Assembly (NCBI GenBank): GCA_027081565.1
Contig: JALWKG010000125.1
Span: 1 to 5,435 of the forward strand
Reading direction: 5' to 3'
Origin: Helicobacteraceae bacterium
Lineage (GTDB): Bacteria > Campylobacterota > Campylobacteria > Campylobacterales > Sulfurimonadaceae
Length of the DNA: 5,435 bases
Below the pieces are notes generated by a model, which did not search any database, had not been told where the DNA came from, and saw only the letters and a list, made by a program, of their open reading frames with translations. Position 1 is the first letter of the stretch. Every line of letters begins with the position of its first letter. Below, in pieces: positions 1 through 5,435 of this stretch. The translations under genes and the position numbers were made by a program.

Positions 1-30
1 GAAATGATAGGAAACTTCTTAAAAATATGA
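1..30 (+). CDS. Possible 3' end of an upstream gene (partial at left edge)
   Basis: Frame 1 is open from the left edge and ends in TGA at 28-30, giving the tail EMIGNFLKI. The stop overlaps the ATG of the next gene as ATGA (27-30), a common arrangement for translationally coupled genes in one operon. Only nine codons are visible, so the product cannot be named, and an open frame this short can occur by chance. The coupling geometry is the only real support. Confidence 0.4.
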   Translation, partial: EMIGNFLKI

Positions 31-1211
31 GCCCTCGCATCATTCTCTTTTTGATATTAGGGCTTGATGCTGCGGTACTCTTTTATGAGGTATCCACGAT
101 CTCTATTACGGTAAATGAGGCAAACCTCCTTTATCATTCACACTCCTTTATACACTACATAACAGAGTTCTCTTTAACACTTTTTGGTCATAACGACTAT
201 GCCTTGCGCCTGCCAATGGTACTCTTTAATCTTCTTTCTATACTGCTGCTTTATAGTGTCTCTAAACCTTACGTCAAACGTGATACTGACCGTTTGTGGC
301 TGGTTTTTGTCTACAGTCTCTTGCCTGGTGTCATGAGTGCAGCATTATTGGTAAACAGTGCGGGCTTTATCATTTTTTCACTCTTTTTACTGCTCTTTTT
401 ATACCAACGTAATTCTCGATTGTTACCACTGCTTTTGGTACTGCTGGTGTGGGTAGATGGTGCGTATTCGATGCTTTACTTCGCTCTTTTAGTTTATGCT
501 TTTAATCGTGATCATAAGTACTATATGGCACTAAACGCCATATTGTTGGTGGTCTCTTACACCCTTTTTAGTTTCGATACCATGGGTAGGCCAAGTGGCC
601 ACTTCTTAGATACATTGGGACTCTATGCCACTATATTTTCTCCTGTCATCTTCATATTTTTGGTTTACGTTCTCTATCGAAAAATGGTGACCAAAGAACA
701 AGATATTACACTCTATATCAGTGGTATTGTCTTTGTTCTTTCACTGCTGCTCTCATTTAGACAGACGATCCATATAGAAGATTTTGCACCCTATATGATG
801 TTACTGCTCCCTTTAGCTGCACAGACATTTTTTAGCTCTTATCGTGTGAGATTAAGAGAGTTTAGAGGGCGGTATCGTATATTGTTGACTTTAGGCTTTA
901 TACTTTTGGCCATGCACTTCTTTTTGTTACTTTTTAACAAAGCACTCTATTTGGCCTTGGATGACCCCCATAGACACTTTGCTTACAAGACACATATCGT
1001 GAAGGAGTTGGCCTCAACATTAAAGACAGAAGGTATAAACTGTGTATCTGCGCAAAGAGAGAATTTACAGATGCGTTTGCGTTTTTACGGCATTGGTGAA
1101 TGTGATGCACATGTTTTATATGAGGTTCCGAGTGATATCGATGCAGATGTTACGATACGTTACTTCGGCAAGAAGGTAGCAGGCTATAATGTTACTAATT
1201 CTCCCATTTAA
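27..1211 (+). CDS. Polytopic membrane protein, probable GT-C (ArnT/PMT-like) glycosyltransferase
   Basis: The 394-residue product is very hydrophobic, with about ten membrane segments by eye (roughly residues 4-22, 62-79, 88-108, 112-126, 132-158, 164-182, 196-217, 228-244, 253-271 and 284-304) and a soluble tail of about 85 residues. The stretch between the first two segments has the GT-C layout: an acidic motif (NEANLLY, 30-36), then FGHNDYALRLP (53-63) opening a helix. Such enzymes move sugars from polyprenyl-phosphate donors to lipid or protein acceptors outside the inner membrane. The usual first-loop Asp-Glu is Asn30-Glu31 here, so activity is uncertain. At 394 residues it is shorter than ArnT (about 550). 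The ATG at 27 is favoured by the ATGA overlap; the only purine-rich SD candidate (AGGA, 9-12) is rather far upstream. The frame has no stop before the left edge, so an earlier start cannot be excluded. Leucine codons are mixed (TTA, TTG, CTC, CTG), unlike the CTT-rich acl genes, which suggests lower expression. The family assignment rests on motif layout alone. Confidence 0.6.
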   Translation: MSPRIILFLILGLDAAVLFYEVSTISITVNEANLLYHSHSFIHYITEFSLTLFGHNDYALRLPMVLFNLLSILLLYSVSKPYVKRDTDRLWLVFVYSLLPGVMSAALLVNSAGFIIFSLFLLLFLYQRNSRLLPLLLVLLVWVDGAYSMLYFALLVYAFNRDHKYYMALNAILLVVSYTLFSFDTMGRPSGHFLDTLGLYATIFSPVIFIFLVYVLYRKMVTKEQDITLYISGIVFVLSLLLSFRQTIHIEDFAPYMMLLLPLAAQTFFSSYRVRLREFRGRYRILLTLGFILLAMHFFLLLFNKALYLALDDPHRHFAYKTHIVKELASTLKTEGINCVSAQRENLQMRLRFYGIGECDAHVLYEVPSDIDADVTIRYFGKKVAGYNVTNSPI

Positions 1212-1261
1212 ATAATTGAAAAGCATAGACTTTAATTTGAAGAAAGCGCATAGTTAAGCCA

Positions 1262-1270
1262 TGATATAAT
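1262..1270 (+). promoter_or_regulatory. Extended -10 promoter of aclBA
   Basis: TGATATAAT is a perfect extended -10 (TG-N-TATAAT, hexamer 1265-1270). No -35 hexamer stands at 16-18 bp upstream; the nearest TTGA-like sequence (TTGAAG, 1237-1242) is 22 bp away. Weak or absent -35 boxes are usual for the housekeeping sigma factor of Campylobacter and Helicobacter. Transcription would start near 1277, leaving a leader of about 23 nt before aclB. It is the only good promoter visible in the spacer, so aclBA probably does not depend on the upstream gene. Confidence 0.7.
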
Positions 1271-1273
1271 CCA

Positions 1274-1290
1274 TTCAAAATATTTTTGAA
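1274..1290. repeat. 17-bp perfect palindrome at the aclBA transcription start, candidate operator
   Basis: TTCAAAA-TAT-TTTTGAA has perfect 7-bp arms around a 3-bp centre. It begins 3 bp after the -10 hexamer and ends inside the Shine-Dalgarno AAGGAG (1289-1294), so it covers the predicted start site. A protein bound here would block initiation. As RNA the stem has one G-C pair and six A-U pairs, so a stable hairpin is unlikely. No regulator is identified, and AT-rich DNA can make such dyads by chance. Confidence 0.45.
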
Positions 1291-1299
1291 GGAGTTGCA

Positions 1300-2631
1300 A
1301 TGGCTCAAAAAGCGATACGCGAATATGACGGTAAAGCACTTTTTTCCAAGCAGTGGGAAAATTATTTTAGTGGATTCCACTATGGATTTAAATCGGTCCT
1401 CGTTACGAGTGGGGCTGAACTTTTAGCAAAAGCTGAAGAACACGGGTTTGAGTGGTTAAAACAAGAACCTCTAGTGGCTAAGCCGGACATGTTGTTTGGT
1501 AAGCGTGGTAAAAATGATCTTGTACTATTTAAAGATAAAAAACCAGGTGATGTTTCTCTAGAAGTCGCTGCTAAGTGGATCGATGAGAAGATCTCTCATA
1601 CAACGACACTGCTTACAGGTCAGCACGGTACATTGTCACACTTTATTATTGAGCCATTTACACCACACTCTCAAGAACAAGAGTACTACATCTCTGCAAC
1701 ATGTGTTGGTGAAGATGATGTACTTTACATGTCTGCTGAAGGTGGAATGGAAGTTGAAGAGGGTTGGGACGAAAAAGTAAACGAAGTCGTTATCCCTATT
1801 GATATGGATGATGCAGACATGGAGCGTGAAGTCAAAGCTAACGTTCCTGCTGACATCCCTGCTCAGGACAAAGAGAAATTTGTATCTTTTGCGATCGCTT
1901 TCTTCAAGTTCTACCGCGATATGAACTTCGCTTACCTTGAGATCAACCCGATCGTTATGCTTGATAATAACGAAATGGCGATCCTTGACCTTGTAGCACG
2001 TCTTGATGACACTGCAGGCTTCATGATGAAAGAGACTTGGGGCGACATCGAGTATCCTACAGCATTTGGTATGGAAGACATGACTCCTGAAGAGAAAGCT
2101 GTTGCTCTTGCTGACTCTAAGTCAGGTGCTTCACTTAAACTTACGATCCTTAACCCAATGGGTCGCGTTTGGACGATGGTTGCCGGTGGTGGTGCTTCAG
2201 TTGTTTATGCTGACACGATCGCTGACTTTGCAGAGGCTAACGGTGGTTCTATCGCTGACCTTGCAAACTATGGTGAGTACTCAGGTGGTCCAACGACTGG
2301 TGAGACAAAGTTCTATGCAGACACTATTATTGATCTTATGACACGTCATAAAGATCCTAAGGGTGAAGACAAGATCATGATCATTGGTGGTGCGATCGCT
2401 AACTTTACGGATGTTGCTAAAACATTTACAGGTATTATCCAGTCTTTCGATGCTAATGCTGAGAAGATGAAAGAGCACAACACTAAGATCTATGTACGTC
2501 GTGGTGGACCAAACTACGAAAAAGGTCTTAAAGACATCAAAGAAGCTGCAGACAGACTTGGTCTTTACATCGAAGTATATGGACCAGAGACACACGTAAC
2601 TGATATCGTGCGTATGGCACTAGAGAAGTAA
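1300..2631 (+). CDS. aclB: ATP citrate lyase, small (beta) subunit AclB
   Basis: AclB pairs with AclA to convert citrate, ATP and CoA into acetyl-CoA, oxaloacetate, ADP and phosphate in the cytoplasm, the citrate-cleaving step of the reductive TCA cycle. The 443-residue product corresponds along its length to the N-terminal part of animal ACLY. An ATP-grasp region (about 1-240) carries KPD (61-63), KRGK (68-71), the metal/nucleotide-site motif EINP (214-217) and Asp230. The citrate-binding domain (about 250-443) carries KSGASLKLT, MVAGGGASVVY, LANYGEYSGGP (321-331), GGAIANFT (363-370) and RRGGPNY (400-406); in human ACLY the NFT loop and the Arg of the RRGGPNY stretch contact citrate. AAGGAG (1289-1294) lies 5 nt before the ATG and fixes the start. 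aclA follows after 9 bp. Leucine is mostly CTT and glycine mostly GGT, consistent with high expression. Plant nomenclature reverses the A and B names. I see no missing key residue. Confidence 0.97.
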   Translation: MAQKAIREYDGKALFSKQWENYFSGFHYGFKSVLVTSGAELLAKAEEHGFEWLKQEPLVAKPDMLFGKRGKNDLVLFKDKKPGDVSLEVAAKWIDEKISHTTTLLTGQHGTLSHFIIEPFTPHSQEQEYYISATCVGEDDVLYMSAEGGMEVEEGWDEKVNEVVIPIDMDDADMEREVKANVPADIPAQDKEKFVSFAIAFFKFYRDMNFAYLEINPIVMLDNNEMAILDLVARLDDTAGFMMKETWGDIEYPTAFGMEDMTPEEKAVALADSKSGASLKLTILNPMGRVWTMVAGGGASVVYADTIADFAEANGGSIADLANYGEYSGGPTTGETKFYADTIIDLMTRHKDPKGEDKIMIIGGAIANFTDVAKTFTGIIQSFDANAEKMKEHNTKIYVRRGGPNYEKGLKDIKEAADRLGLYIEVYGPETHVTDIVRMALEK

Positions 2632-2640
2632 GGGGTAGAG

Positions 2641-4455
2641 ATGGAAAAATTATATACAAGAGACACACAAGCGATCTTCTGGAATAACAACAAAACTGCG
2701 ATCCAGAGAATGTTGGACTATGACTACACGATCAAGCGTGATACACCATCAGTAGCTGCTATTGTTGCACCTACCAGTGGCAACAAGTTCGAGAAGTTTT
2801 TCTGGGGTCCAGATGAGATCATGATCCCTCTTTACAAGTCAACTGCTGACGCACGTAAAGAGCACCAGAACACTGATGTTCTTTTGAACTTTGCATCTTT
2901 CAGAACAGCTTATGATGTGACTATGGAGGCGATCGAGATCGGTGGTTTCAAGTCTATCATGGTTACTGCTGAAGGTATTCCTGAGCGTCTTGCTCGTAAG
3001 ATGAACAACACAGCACGTAATGCTGGTGTTACAGTTATCGGGCCTGCTACTGTTGGTGCGATCGCTCCAGGTGCATTCAAGATCGCTAACATCGGTGGTA
3101 CTATCGAAAACATCGTAAACTCTAAACTGCACCGTGCCGGTTCTTGTGGTCTAGTGACACGTTCAGGTGGTCTTTTCAACGAACTTTCTAACATCATTGC
3201 GATCAACGCTGATGGTATTGCTGAAGGTGTTGCTATTGGTGGTGACCGTTTTGTTGGTTCTGTTTTCATTGACAACATGCTTCGTATGGAGAAAAATCCT
3301 GAAGTTAAATACATGGTTCTTCTTGGTGAAGTTGGTGGTACTGAAGAGTACAAGATCATCGAAGCTATCAAGGCTGGTGAGATCACTAAGCCGGTTATTG
3401 CATGGTGTATCGGTACGATCGCTAAGCATTTCTCTTCAGGTGTACAGTTCGGTCACGCGGGTGCTTCTGCAAATGCTGACGCTGAGACTGCTGCTGCGAA
3501 GAACAAGGCAATGGCTGAAGCAGGTATCTATGTACCGGAATCATTCAACGACCTTCCTGGAACCATTAACAAAGTATACGAGAAGCTAAAAGCTGAAGGT
3601 ACTATCGGTGAGATCCCAGAGCCGGATATGAACATTGTTCCTAAGGTAAGAAGAAGCAAGCAGTTTATCTGTACCATCTCTGATGACCGTGGTGAAGAGT
3701 GTACTTATGCTGGTTTCCCTATCTCTAGTGTTGCTACTCCTGACACTGGTAAGGGTATTGGTGATGTTATTTCACTTCTATGGTTCAAAAAACAGTATCC
3801 AAAATGGGCGACTGACTTTATTGAGACAGTGATCAAAACTGTTGCTGACCACGGTCCAGCAGTTTCTGGTGCACACAATGCCAAGGTAACTGCACGTGCG
3901 GGTAAATCAGTAGTTGAGTCACTTGTAACCGGTCTTCTTACTATTGGACCACGTTTTGGTGGTGCTATTGATGGTGCGGCAGAGCACTTCAAGTATGCTG
4001 ATGATAACGGTCTGACTCCAGCAGAGTTCCTAGGTCACATGAAGAAGCAGGGGATTCCAATTCCTGGTATTGGTCACCGTATCAAGTCTCTTAAAAACCC
4101 GGACCTTCGTGTTACAGGTCTTATGAACTATGCAGCAGAGAACTTCCCATCTACTCCACTTCTTGATTATGCAAGAACGGTAGAGGCATTGACAACATCT
4201 AAGAAAGAGAATCTTATTCTTAATGTTGACGGTACTATCGGTATCCTTATGGTTGACATGTGGCGTGCACTTGGTTATTCAGAAGATGAGATCAATGATT
4301 TCATCGCTTCTGGTACACTGAACTCATTCTTCATCGTTGGCCGTACTATCGGTTTCATCGGTCACGTACTTGATGAAAAACGTCTTGCAATGCCAATGTA
4401 CAGACACCCAATGGACGACATTCTTTATGACGTTCAAGTAGCAGAAGAGATCTAA
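2641..4455 (+). CDS. aclA: ATP citrate lyase, large (alpha) subunit AclA
   Basis: This 604-residue subunit matches the C-terminal part of animal ACLY and is close to the usual bacterial AclA length (about 608). The first part (about 1-310) is a succinyl-CoA-synthetase-alpha-like CoA ligase with a CoA-binding region (IGPATVG, 133-139), TRSGG (173-177), LGEVGGTEEY (228-237) and QFGHAGA (269-275), in which His272 is the phosphorylated histidine. A linker (about 310-345) leads to the citrate-synthase-like domain that cleaves citryl-CoA: DHGPAVSGAHN (403-413), GPRFGGAID, GIGHR (476-480) and LNVDG (527-531). By spacing, His404, His479 and Asp530 correspond to the human catalytic residues His900, His975 and Asp1026. 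The C-terminal YRHPMDD is also typical. The SD AAGGGG (2630-2635) overlaps the aclB stop and lies 5 nt before the ATG, so the two subunits are probably co-translated. All expected catalytic residues are present. Confidence 0.97.
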   Translation: MEKLYTRDTQAIFWNNNKTAIQRMLDYDYTIKRDTPSVAAIVAPTSGNKFEKFFWGPDEIMIPLYKSTADARKEHQNTDVLLNFASFRTAYDVTMEAIEIGGFKSIMVTAEGIPERLARKMNNTARNAGVTVIGPATVGAIAPGAFKIANIGGTIENIVNSKLHRAGSCGLVTRSGGLFNELSNIIAINADGIAEGVAIGGDRFVGSVFIDNMLRMEKNPEVKYMVLLGEVGGTEEYKIIEAIKAGEITKPVIAWCIGTIAKHFSSGVQFGHAGASANADAETAAAKNKAMAEAGIYVPESFNDLPGTINKVYEKLKAEGTIGEIPEPDMNIVPKVRRSKQFICTISDDRGEECTYAGFPISSVATPDTGKGIGDVISLLWFKKQYPKWATDFIETVIKTVADHGPAVSGAHNAKVTARAGKSVVESLVTGLLTIGPRFGGAIDGAAEHFKYADDNGLTPAEFLGHMKKQGIPIPGIGHRIKSLKNPDLRVTGLMNYAAENFPSTPLLDYARTVEALTTSKKENLILNVDGTIGILMVDMWRALGYSEDEINDFIASGTLNSFFIVGRTIGFIGHVLDEKRLAMPMYRHPMDDILYDVQVAEEI

Positions 4456-4463
4456 TCTCTTTT

Positions 4464-4483
4464 TGAAAAGCTTCGGCTTTTCA
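4464..4483 (+). terminator. UUCG-loop intrinsic terminator of aclBA
   Basis: An 8-bp stem (TGAAAAGC, 4464-4471, with GCTTTTCA, 4476-4483) closes the very stable cUUCGg tetraloop 8 nt after the aclA stop. The tract just downstream (ATCGTTTCTAG) is a weak U tract. Stronger T runs come only at 4507-4518, so termination may be incomplete or the hairpin may mainly protect the 3' end. There is no T tract on the other side, so it acts only in the plus direction. Confidence 0.75.
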
Positions 4484-4490
4484 TCGTTTC

Positions 4491-4794
4491 TAGAATAACT
4501 TCCTACTTTTTCTTTTTTATACCTTTTTCAACTTTCTTAAAACATTAATCAATTAATCATTTGTTTTGTTCTGCACATAAATTTTTTAGTAGAAAACATC
4601 ACGCAACCTTACTGTATTTATAGAACTGTAATCAATATAGTTAAAAAGTAGTGTAACAGAATATAACTGTGCAGTATAGAATATAAGTATAGATGTTGAG
4701 CATATTAGTGTGCTAAAGTGATATTACAAGGTTATAGTATATTGATAATGACTGTAGTATTGATGTGTAATTTATATAATGAAGATTTTGAAAG
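4491..4794. other. AT-rich interval without a recognisable gene
   Basis: About 300 bp between the aclA hairpin and the tRNA hold no convincing coding sequence on either strand. Visible structure is limited to a T-rich start (4507-4530), a tandem 8-bp duplication ATTAATCA (4544-4551 and 4552-4559), and short scattered repeats between 4611 and 4762: ACTGTA or ACTGT at 4611, 4625, 4666 and 4751, AGAATATAA at 4658 and 4678, and AGTATAGA at 4673 and 4686. No clear hairpin terminator for the tRNA transcript was found. It could be decayed sequence, a small-RNA locus or plain spacer. Confidence 0.6.
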
Positions 4795-4872
4795 TGGTCG
4801 GGGCGAAAGGACTCGAACCTTCGACCCCCTGGTCCCAAACCAGGTACTCTAACCAGACTGAGCTACGCCCCG
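4795..4872 (-). tRNA. tRNA-Pro (anticodon UGG)
   Basis: Read on the minus strand, the 78-nt sequence folds as a complete cloverleaf. The acceptor stem is CGGGGCG (4872-4866) with CGCCCCG (4805-4799), followed by discriminator A and an encoded CCA (4797-4795). The D arm is GCTC/GAGT. The anticodon stem CCTGG/CCAGG encloses the loop TTTGGGA with anticodon TGG at 4837-4835. The T arm carries TTCGAGT. UGG reads the proline codons CCN, chiefly CCA and CCG. The gene stands alone, divergent from cbpA, with its own -10 box. Confidence 0.97.
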
Positions 4873-4884
4873 ACACTGAGCGGC

Positions 4885-4890
4885 ATTATA
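4885..4890 (-). promoter_or_regulatory. -10 box of the tRNA-Pro gene
   Basis: On the minus strand a consensus TATAAT ends 12 nt before the mature 5' end of the tRNA, so transcription would begin a few bases upstream of it. There is no -35 match at the usual distance, only a T-rich stretch, which fits Campylobacterota promoters. Confidence 0.6.
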
Positions 4891-4999
4891 CTCTGGTAAT
4901 TATTAAAAAAACATTTATTTTATATAAAAGATCTACTTGTTTCAAGAGAATCATCTTTGTGCGTGTCTATCTTTAGTAAATGAAAAAAATAAAATTAGA

Positions 5000-5020
5000 G
5001 TTGATTGACATAGGCTCAAC
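5000..5020. promoter_or_regulatory. HAIR-like inverted repeat, candidate HspR operator
   Basis: GTTGATT-N7-GCTCAAC matches the HAIR consensus CTTGAGT-N7-ACTCAAG at 10 of 14 arm positions with exactly the 7-bp spacer. The conserved cores TTGA and CTCAA are kept, and GTTGA/TCAAC is itself a perfect inverted repeat. It overlaps the -35 hexamer (5005-5010), where a bound repressor would exclude RNA polymerase. In Helicobacter and Campylobacter, cbpA lies next to hspR and HspR represses heat-shock genes, so the position makes sense. The match is degenerate, so this is an inference. Confidence 0.5.
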
Positions 5021-5034
5021 CTTTTTGTTATAAT
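5005..5034 (+). promoter_or_regulatory. Consensus sigma70-type promoter of the cbpA-like gene
   Basis: A perfect -35 TTGACA (5005-5010) and a perfect -10 TATAAT (5029-5034) are separated by 18 bp, and the -10 is extended by TG at 5026-5027. Transcription would start near 5041, leaving a leader of about 30 nt. It is the strongest-looking promoter in the window, and such a promoter for a chaperone gene is expected to need repression. Confidence 0.85.
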
Positions 5035-5071
5035 TCTGTCAAATAATAATTTATGTAAAGAAGGAACAATA

Positions 5072-5435
5072 ATGAGTAAAAGTTTATATGAGACACTTGG
5101 TGTCAGTGATAATGCAACAGAATCAGAGATCAAAAAGGCCTATCGAAAATTAGCACGCCAATACCATCCGGATGTTAACAAAGATCCGGATGCAGAAGAT
5201 AAGTTTAAAGAGATCAATGCCGCCTATGAAGTCTTGAGTGACAAAGAGAAAAAAGCACAATACGATATGCATGGTGACCAGATGTTTGGTGGTCAGAATT
5301 TCCATGACTTTGCACAGGGACAGGGGCAGGGTGTAGACCTTGATGATATCCTGCGTCAGATGTTTGGTCAAGGCGGTGGCGGTTTTGGCGGACAAGCCGG
5401 TGGCTTTGGAGGTGGTGGTTTCGGTGGCTTTAGTG
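5072..5435 (+). CDS. cbpA: CbpA-type DnaJ family co-chaperone (partial at right edge)
   Basis: The first 121 codons are present; the rest lies beyond the window. Residues 4-69 form a J domain with the HPD motif at 32-34, which stimulates DnaK ATPase, followed by the typical KFKEINAAYEVLSD segment. A linker (FHDF, then VDLDDILRQMFG) leads into a glycine/phenylalanine-rich region from about residue 101. The opening MSKSLYETLGV and the MFGGQNFHDF segment resemble, from memory, CbpA of Helicobacter pylori and Campylobacter jejuni rather than canonical DnaJ. That predicts a C-terminal substrate-binding domain without zinc fingers, which cannot be seen here. The SD AAGGAA (5061-5066) lies 5 nt before the ATG and supports this start. 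In related genomes hspR follows cbpA. A zinc-finger DnaJ remains possible until the rest is seen. Confidence 0.88.
   Translation, partial: MSKSLYETLGVSDNATESEIKKAYRKLARQYHPDVNKDPDAEDKFKEINAAYEVLSDKEKKAQYDMHGDQMFGGQNFHDFAQGQGQGVDLDDILRQMFGQGGGGFGGQAGGFGGGGFGGFS

Noticed and set aside
2910..3386. 158-codon minus-strand frame inside aclA
   Set aside because: It lies wholly within a strongly conserved coding sequence and its composition is that of a complementary-strand shadow; no recognisable domain.
4741..4757. Fur-box-like sequence TTGATAATGACTG
   Set aside because: Only the left half resembles a Fur site; the right half does not match and no gene start lies at a suitable distance.
4775..4780. 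Plus-strand TATAAT upstream of the tRNA
   Set aside because: It would drive only an antisense tRNA transcript; no -35 or TG extension, and such hexamers are expected by chance in this AT-rich spacer.
4936..4946. Small inverted repeat CTTG-TTT-CAAG between the tRNA and cbpA
   Set aside because: The 4-bp arms are too short for a terminator, and although the halves resemble HAIR ends the spacing is 3 instead of 13 bp.
4779..4976. 65-codon plus-strand frame containing GAKGLEPSTPWSQTRYSN
   Set aside because: It is the antisense translation of the tRNA-Pro gene, a well-known source of spurious protein annotations, and has no credible ribosome binding site.
4951..5133. 60-codon minus-strand frame across the cbpA start
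   Set aside because: It overlaps the cbpA promoter, leader and conserved J-domain codons and shows no domain or initiation signal.

Overview
The window most likely comes from an autotrophic member of the Campylobacterota (the former Epsilonproteobacteria), perhaps a Sulfurovum-like sulfur or hydrogen oxidiser. Three things point there: a split ATP citrate lyase in aclB-aclA order, which is the key enzyme of the reductive TCA cycle in this phylum; a J-domain gene whose start closely resembles CbpA of Helicobacter and Campylobacter; and AT-rich spacers with strong -10 boxes, only one of which has a good -35. The genus is an inference from remembered protein sequences.

Layout. Positions 1-30 look like the last codons of an upstream gene, overlapping by ATGA the start of a polytopic membrane protein (27-1211) that resembles GT-C (ArnT/PMT-like) glycosyltransferases. 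An 88-bp spacer holds an extended -10 promoter and a 17-bp palindrome over the predicted start of transcription. It is followed by aclB (1300-2631) and aclA (2641-4455), 9 bp apart and evidently one transcription unit, closed by a UUCG hairpin (4464-4483). About 300 bp of AT-rich DNA without a recognisable gene follows. A tRNA-Pro(UGG) lies on the minus strand (4795-4872). Divergent from it, a consensus promoter (5005-5034) drives a cbpA-like co-chaperone gene (5072 onward) that runs off the right edge. A degenerate HAIR-type inverted repeat, the HspR operator class, covers the -35 of that promoter.

How the genes work together. AclB supplies the ATP-grasp and citrate-binding halves. AclA supplies the CoA-ligase-like part with the phosphohistidine and the citrate-synthase-like lyase domain. 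Together they split citrate with ATP and CoA into acetyl-CoA and oxaloacetate, which lets the TCA cycle run in reverse for CO2 fixation. The membrane protein, the tRNA and the chaperone have no evident functional link to this.

I found no evidence of a new biological system, mobile element or CRISPR array. The points most worth a second look are regulatory: the palindrome at the aclBA promoter and the HAIR-like site at the cbpA promoter.
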